Below are positions 32,977-36,031 of a DNA stretch of 36,031 bases, one piece after another. This stretch comes from DASYQV01 sp036005125. GTDB taxonomy: Bacteria > Acidobacteriota > Vicinamibacteria > Vicinamibacterales > UBA2999. The stretch covers positions 1 through 36,031 of the forward strand of contig DASYQV010000002.1 in the NCBI GenBank assembly GCA_036005125.1. Reading direction: 5' to 3'. The notes under the pieces were generated by a model. The model made no database searches. It saw nothing but the letters and a program-made list of their open reading frames with translations, and was not told where the DNA came from. The translations under genes were made by a program, and so were the position numbers. Each line of letters opens with the position of its first letter. The stretch's first letter is position 1.

Positions 32977-34392
32977 TTGTCGAATTCATACGATGTCGTT
33001 GTGGTGGGCGCCGGCACCGGCGGCTACGTGGCGGCGATCCGCGCCGCTCAGCTCGGCCTGAAGGTGGCGGTCGTCGAGAAGCAGCAGGCGCTCGGCGGCA
33101 CCTGCCTTATCTGGGGCTGTATCCCGACGAAAGCGCTGCTCGAGCATGCGCACGCGCTGAAAGTGGTTCAGAACCTAGAGGAGTGGGGCGTCACCATTCC
33201 CGCCGGCACGCCCGCCATCGACATGCGTCAGGTACAGACCCGCAAGGACAAGATCGTCGGCGGCCTGACGAAAGGCATCGAATTCCTTTTCAAGAAAAAC
33301 AAGATCGATTGGATCAAAGGGACGGCGCGTCTCACAGGCAAGGGCGGGGTCGACGTCTTCGAGGGGCAGAAGCAGACGCTCCAGGCGAAAGAGATCATTG
33401 TCGCCACCGGGTCAGTGCCGCGCAGCGTACCGGGCATCGAGATCGACCGCACGAGGATCATCACGAGCGATGAAGCGATCCACCTTCGTGAAGTGCCGAA
33501 GTCGCTGATCGTTCTCGGGAGCGGCGCCGTCGGTGTGGAGTTCGCGTCAATCTATCGCCGCTTCGGCGGCGACGTAACGGTGATCGAGCTCTTGCCGCGC
33601 CTGGTGCCCCTCGAGGACGAAGCGGTGTCGGCCGAGCTCGAGAAGTCCTTCAAGAAGCAGGGCATCAAATCGATGACCGGCACGACGGTGACCCGAGCGA
33701 CCGTCACCGGCACGGGCGTGAACATCGAGGCGCGCGACGCGAACGGCAAGGTCGTGACGCTGTCGGGCGATATGCTGCTCGCGGCCACCGGCCGCGGTCC
33801 GTTCACGAAGGGCCTCGGCGCGGAGGACATCGGGTTGACGCTGGAAAAAGGGTACATCCGTGTAGACGAGATGTATCGGACCAACGTGCAGAATGTTTCG
33901 GCCATCGGCGACGTGATTACCCTCGGCGGGCCGGGCCACCCGCAGCTTGCTCACGTGTCATCGGCCGAAGGGATCCTCGTTGCGGAACGTCTCGCCGGGA
34001 AGGAAGTGCGGCCGCTCAACTACGACCACGTGCCGAGCTGCACCTACTGCGATCCCGAGATCGGCAGCGTCGGGCTGTCGGAAGCCGAAGCAAAACAGCG
34101 GGGCTACGACGTCCGGATCGGCGCATTCCCGTTTGGCGTCCTCGGCCGTGCCAAGATGGCTGGTGAGTCCGAGGGATTCGTCAAGATCGTGGCCGACAAG
34201 AAGTACGATGAGGTGCTGGGCGTGCACATGATCGGCGCCCGATCGACGGAGCTCGTCGCAGAGGCCGTCCTGGCGCTGCGCCTCGAGTGTACGGTCGAGG
34301 AGCTGATCAGGACGATTCACGCGCACCCGACGTTTTCTGAGGCCGTAGGGGAGGCCGCCCATGCCACCCATGGCGCGGCCATCCACTTGTAA
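32977..34392 (+). CDS. lpdA: Dihydrolipoamide dehydrogenase (E3)
   Basis: E3 reoxidises the dihydrolipoyl groups of 2-oxo acid dehydrogenase complexes and passes electrons to NAD through FAD and a redox disulfide. The 471-residue protein has the FAD-binding GAGTGGYVAA, the redox pair in GTCLIWGCIPTK (Cys43 and Cys48; family consensus is CLNVGC, so the I-W pair is a variant), a second Rossmann GSGAVGVEFA, and the C-terminal His450 and Glu455 in HAHPTFSE. It starts at TTG 32977, which is supported by an AAGGAG ribosome-binding site six bases upstream. It precedes a second E2 gene, with a large palindrome between. Confidence 0.95.
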   Translation: MSNSYDVVVVGAGTGGYVAAIRAAQLGLKVAVVEKQQALGGTCLIWGCIPTKALLEHAHALKVVQNLEEWGVTIPAGTPAIDMRQVQTRKDKIVGGLTKGIEFLFKKNKIDWIKGTARLTGKGGVDVFEGQKQTLQAKEIIVATGSVPRSVPGIEIDRTRIITSDEAIHLREVPKSLIVLGSGAVGVEFASIYRRFGGDVTVIELLPRLVPLEDEAVSAELEKSFKKQGIKSMTGTTVTRATVTGTGVNIEARDANGKVVTLSGDMLLAATGRGPFTKGLGAEDIGLTLEKGYIRVDEMYRTNVQNVSAIGDVITLGGPGHPQLAHVSSAEGILVAERLAGKEVRPLNYDHVPSCTYCDPEIGSVGLSEAEAKQRGYDVRIGAFPFGVLGRAKMAGESEGFVKIVADKKYDEVLGVHMIGARSTELVAEAVLALRLECTVEELIRTIHAHPTFSEAVGEAAHATHGAAIHL

Positions 34393-34394
34393 TG

Positions 34395-34500
34395 GGTAGG
34401 CCTCAGGGATCAGGCCTCAGGCCTCAGGGCTGTCTCAGGCATCAGTCGGGCTGAGGCCTTGGACAGCCCTGATCCCTGAGGCCCGAGGCCTGAGCCCTTG
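34395..34500. repeat. GGCCTCAG/CTGAGGCC array with 16-bp inverted repeat
   Basis: Degenerate units around CAGGCCT and CCTCAGG fill the gap between lpd and the second E2. A perfect 16-base inverted repeat lies at 34399-34414 (GGCCTCAGGGATCAGG) and 34468-34483. The hairpin would sit between two genes transcribed in the same direction, where it could limit read-through or stabilise the upstream mRNA. Confidence 0.8.
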
Positions 34501-34505
34501 AGACG

Positions 34506-35972
34506 ATGATGGCTACTCAAGTTGTGATGCCGCAGATGGGCGAATCGATTGCCGAAGGCACGATCGTCCGCTGGATCAAGAAAATCGGCGACAACGTCGA
34601 TCGTGACGAGCCGCTGTTCGAGATTTCCACCGACAAGGTGGACGCGGAGATCCCGTCGCCGGCGGCGGGCGTGCTCACCGAGATCAAAGTCCGCGAAGGG
34701 GAGACGGTTCCCGTTAACAGTGTCGTTGCCACGATCGCGCAGGCTGGCGAAGCGCCGTCGACTTCGGCTCCGCCGGCTCACGAAACCCCGTCATCGACGA
34801 CATCACGCGAGGCGACGCCGGCTGCAGAAGGCGCCGCGATGGCGGCTGCCTCGACGCAGTCGCAGGCCGACGGGCAGGCGTCCGCGCAGCCGATGCCGGC
34901 CGCACAGGAAGCCGCGCGGCCGACGCCGGCCGCAGACAGAGACGCTGCGGGCTCGACGGGCGCTGCGCGCATGTCGCAGGTGCAGGACGTGGCACGGCCG
35001 ACACCCGGACCTCAGACCGCTGGCGGCGACGGCGAGTCGGCCGGGCGCGAGCTGACGAGAGACGAGCTGCGGCGACAGCGATCGTCTCCGCTCGTACGAC
35101 GCATCGCGCGCGAGCACAACGTGGACATCACCCGGATACCCGGTTCGGGGATCGGCGGGCGCGTCACCAAGCACGACATCCTCGATTATCTCGATCGCAA
35201 GCCGATTCAGGCGCCGACACCGGTGCCGGCCGCCCGGATCCCGCAACCGGGTCCAACGCACGTCCCCGCGTACCACCCGGGCGACCGCGTCGAGATTCAA
35301 CCGTTGTCGGTGATGCGCAGGAAGATCGCCGAGCACATGATCCTCAGCCGGCGGACATCGGCGCACGTCCATTCCGTTTTCCACGTGAACTTTTCGAGCG
35401 TCGAGAAGATTCGCCAGGCGAAGAAGGCCGAATACGAGCGCCTTGGCGCCAAGTTGACGTTCATGTCGTTCATAGCCAAAACCGTCGTCGACGCGCTCCG
35501 GCGCCATCCCGTGATCAACGCCTCGATCGACGGCGACAACGTTGTCTACAAGAAAGACATCAACCTGGGGATTGCCGTCGCGCTCGACAACGGGCTCATT
35601 GTGCCGGTCATCAGAAACGCCAACGAGAAGAACATGCTCGGTTTGAGCCGCGCCATCGCCGACGTCGCGAACCGCGCGCGCTCGAAGCAGCTCAAAGCCG
35701 ACGAGGTGCAGGGTGGCACGTTCACGATCACGAACCCCGGTCAGTTCGGCGCGCAGTTCGGGATGCCGATCATCAATCAGCCCCAGGTGGCCATCCTCGG
35801 CATCGGCACGATAGAAAAGCGGCCAATCGTCGTCGACGATGCCATCGCGATTCGCACGATGGCGTACCTGACGCTCGGCTACGATCACCGGCTCGTGGAC
35901 GGCGCAGTGGCCGATGAGTTCATGGCCGACGTGAAACAGCTGCTCGAAAACTTCGATTCCACCCAGGTGTGA
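34506..35972 (+). CDS. 2-oxo acid dehydrogenase E2 (dihydrolipoamide acyltransferase)
   Basis: This is a second E2 in the window, 488 residues. The lipoyl domain has the lysine at about 44 in EISTDKVDAE. A very long Ala/Pro/Thr-rich linker (about 80-175) precedes a peripheral subunit-binding domain (about 195-235, SPLVRRIAREHNVDITRI). The catalytic domain ends with LGYDHRLVDG (His about 461, Asp about 465). The lipoyl sequence MGESIAEGTIVRWIKKIGDNV is typical of branched-chain or succinyl-type E2s. It is distinct from the sucB at 2-1303, and no E1 is adjacent, so the substrate is undecided; branched-chain 2-oxo acids or pyruvate are possible. ATG 34509 is an alternative start. Lpd upstream is the matching E3. 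Confidence 0.92.
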   Translation: MMATQVVMPQMGESIAEGTIVRWIKKIGDNVDRDEPLFEISTDKVDAEIPSPAAGVLTEIKVREGETVPVNSVVATIAQAGEAPSTSAPPAHETPSSTTSREATPAAEGAAMAAASTQSQADGQASAQPMPAAQEAARPTPAADRDAAGSTGAARMSQVQDVARPTPGPQTAGGDGESAGRELTRDELRRQRSSPLVRRIAREHNVDITRIPGSGIGGRVTKHDILDYLDRKPIQAPTPVPAARIPQPGPTHVPAYHPGDRVEIQPLSVMRRKIAEHMILSRRTSAHVHSVFHVNFSSVEKIRQAKKAEYERLGAKLTFMSFIAKTVVDALRRHPVINASIDGDNVVYKKDINLGIAVALDNGLIVPVIRNANEKNMLGLSRAIADVANRARSKQLKADEVQGGTFTITNPGQFGAQFGMPIINQPQVAILGIGTIEKRPIVVDDAIAIRTMAYLTLGYDHRLVDGAVADEFMADVKQLLENFDSTQV

Positions 35973-35981
35973 TGGCGAGCA

Positions 35982-36031
35982 AGGTCAAAGGTCAAACGTC
36001 AAAGGGCAAAGGTCAGGTCAAAGGTCTTAGG
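35982..36031. repeat. GGTCAAA heptamer array, truncated by window end
   Basis: Direct GGTCAAA units, with variants CGTCAAA and GGGCAAA, follow the second E2 stop and continue past the window end. They use the same unit as the array at 5983-6157. Whether an inverted half follows cannot be seen. Confidence 0.85.

Noticed and set aside
31475..33061. Plus-strand open frame of 528 codons
   Set aside because: It is antisense to the sigma-54 regulator and then overlaps the genes at 32685 and 32977 in another frame. No domain is visible.

Overview
The window is GC-rich, densely coded chromosomal DNA. Its gene types suggest an environmental bacterium of the Acidobacteriota, possibly the Vicinamibacteria, known mainly from metagenomes: 2-oxoglutarate dehydrogenase genes, a large secreted M14 peptidase, a YtcJ-type amidohydrolase, an HU-like protein, and many short repeat arrays between genes. 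This assignment is inference; there is no rRNA or other taxonomic marker. No tRNA, rRNA, CRISPR array or transposase gene was seen.

Layout. (1) 1-4261, minus strand: E1 (sucA) and E2 (sucB) of 2-oxoglutarate dehydrogenase, with a repeat element between them. (2) 4293-9368: a Cof-type HAD phosphatase and an unidentified protein on plus, then a membrane-anchored amidohydrolase on minus diverging from an amino-acid permease on plus. (3) 9522-12762, plus: a ketopantoate reductase, then a tight four-gene sulfur operon (rhodanese, 74-aa protein, TauE/SafE exporter, DUF1634) with ATGA overlaps. (4) 12845-15017, minus: a lytic transglycosylase and a GAF membrane protein carrying a degenerate histidine-kinase helix. 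(5) 15458-21345, minus: a SNF2-type helicase translationally coupled to a large N6-adenine methyltransferase, a probable anti-phage or restriction-like pair resembling DrmD and DrmMI of DISARM without the rest of that system. (6) 21519-25307: secreted M14 carboxypeptidase, Smr-domain protein and QueF on minus, HU-like protein on plus. (7) 25629-32650, minus: a sigma-54 response regulator, a radical SAM/SPASM peptide maturase, two tiny paralogous precursor peptides sharing a Cys-Pro-Trp-x-x-Asp-Asp core, a solute-binding lipoprotein and a sensor histidine kinase. (8) 32685-35972, plus: a small membrane protein, dihydrolipoamide dehydrogenase (E3) and a second E2.

The best candidate for an undescribed system is region 7. 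It looks like a RiPP (ribosomally made, post-translationally modified peptide) locus, with maturase and precursors embedded among a binding protein, a kinase and a regulator that could sense or control the product. The helicase-methyltransferase pair is second. A third theme is the intergenic DNA. Several gene junctions hold degenerate short tandem repeats or perfect inverted repeats with large hairpin potential. Two families recur: a GGTCTGACCCC element at about 1.3 and 21.4 kb, with an internal segment flipped between copies, and a palindrome with arms like GTGACACTACCGCGCTGG at about 10.5 and 13.9 kb. Central carbon metabolism brackets the window, with E1 and one E2 at the left end and E3 and another E2 at the right.
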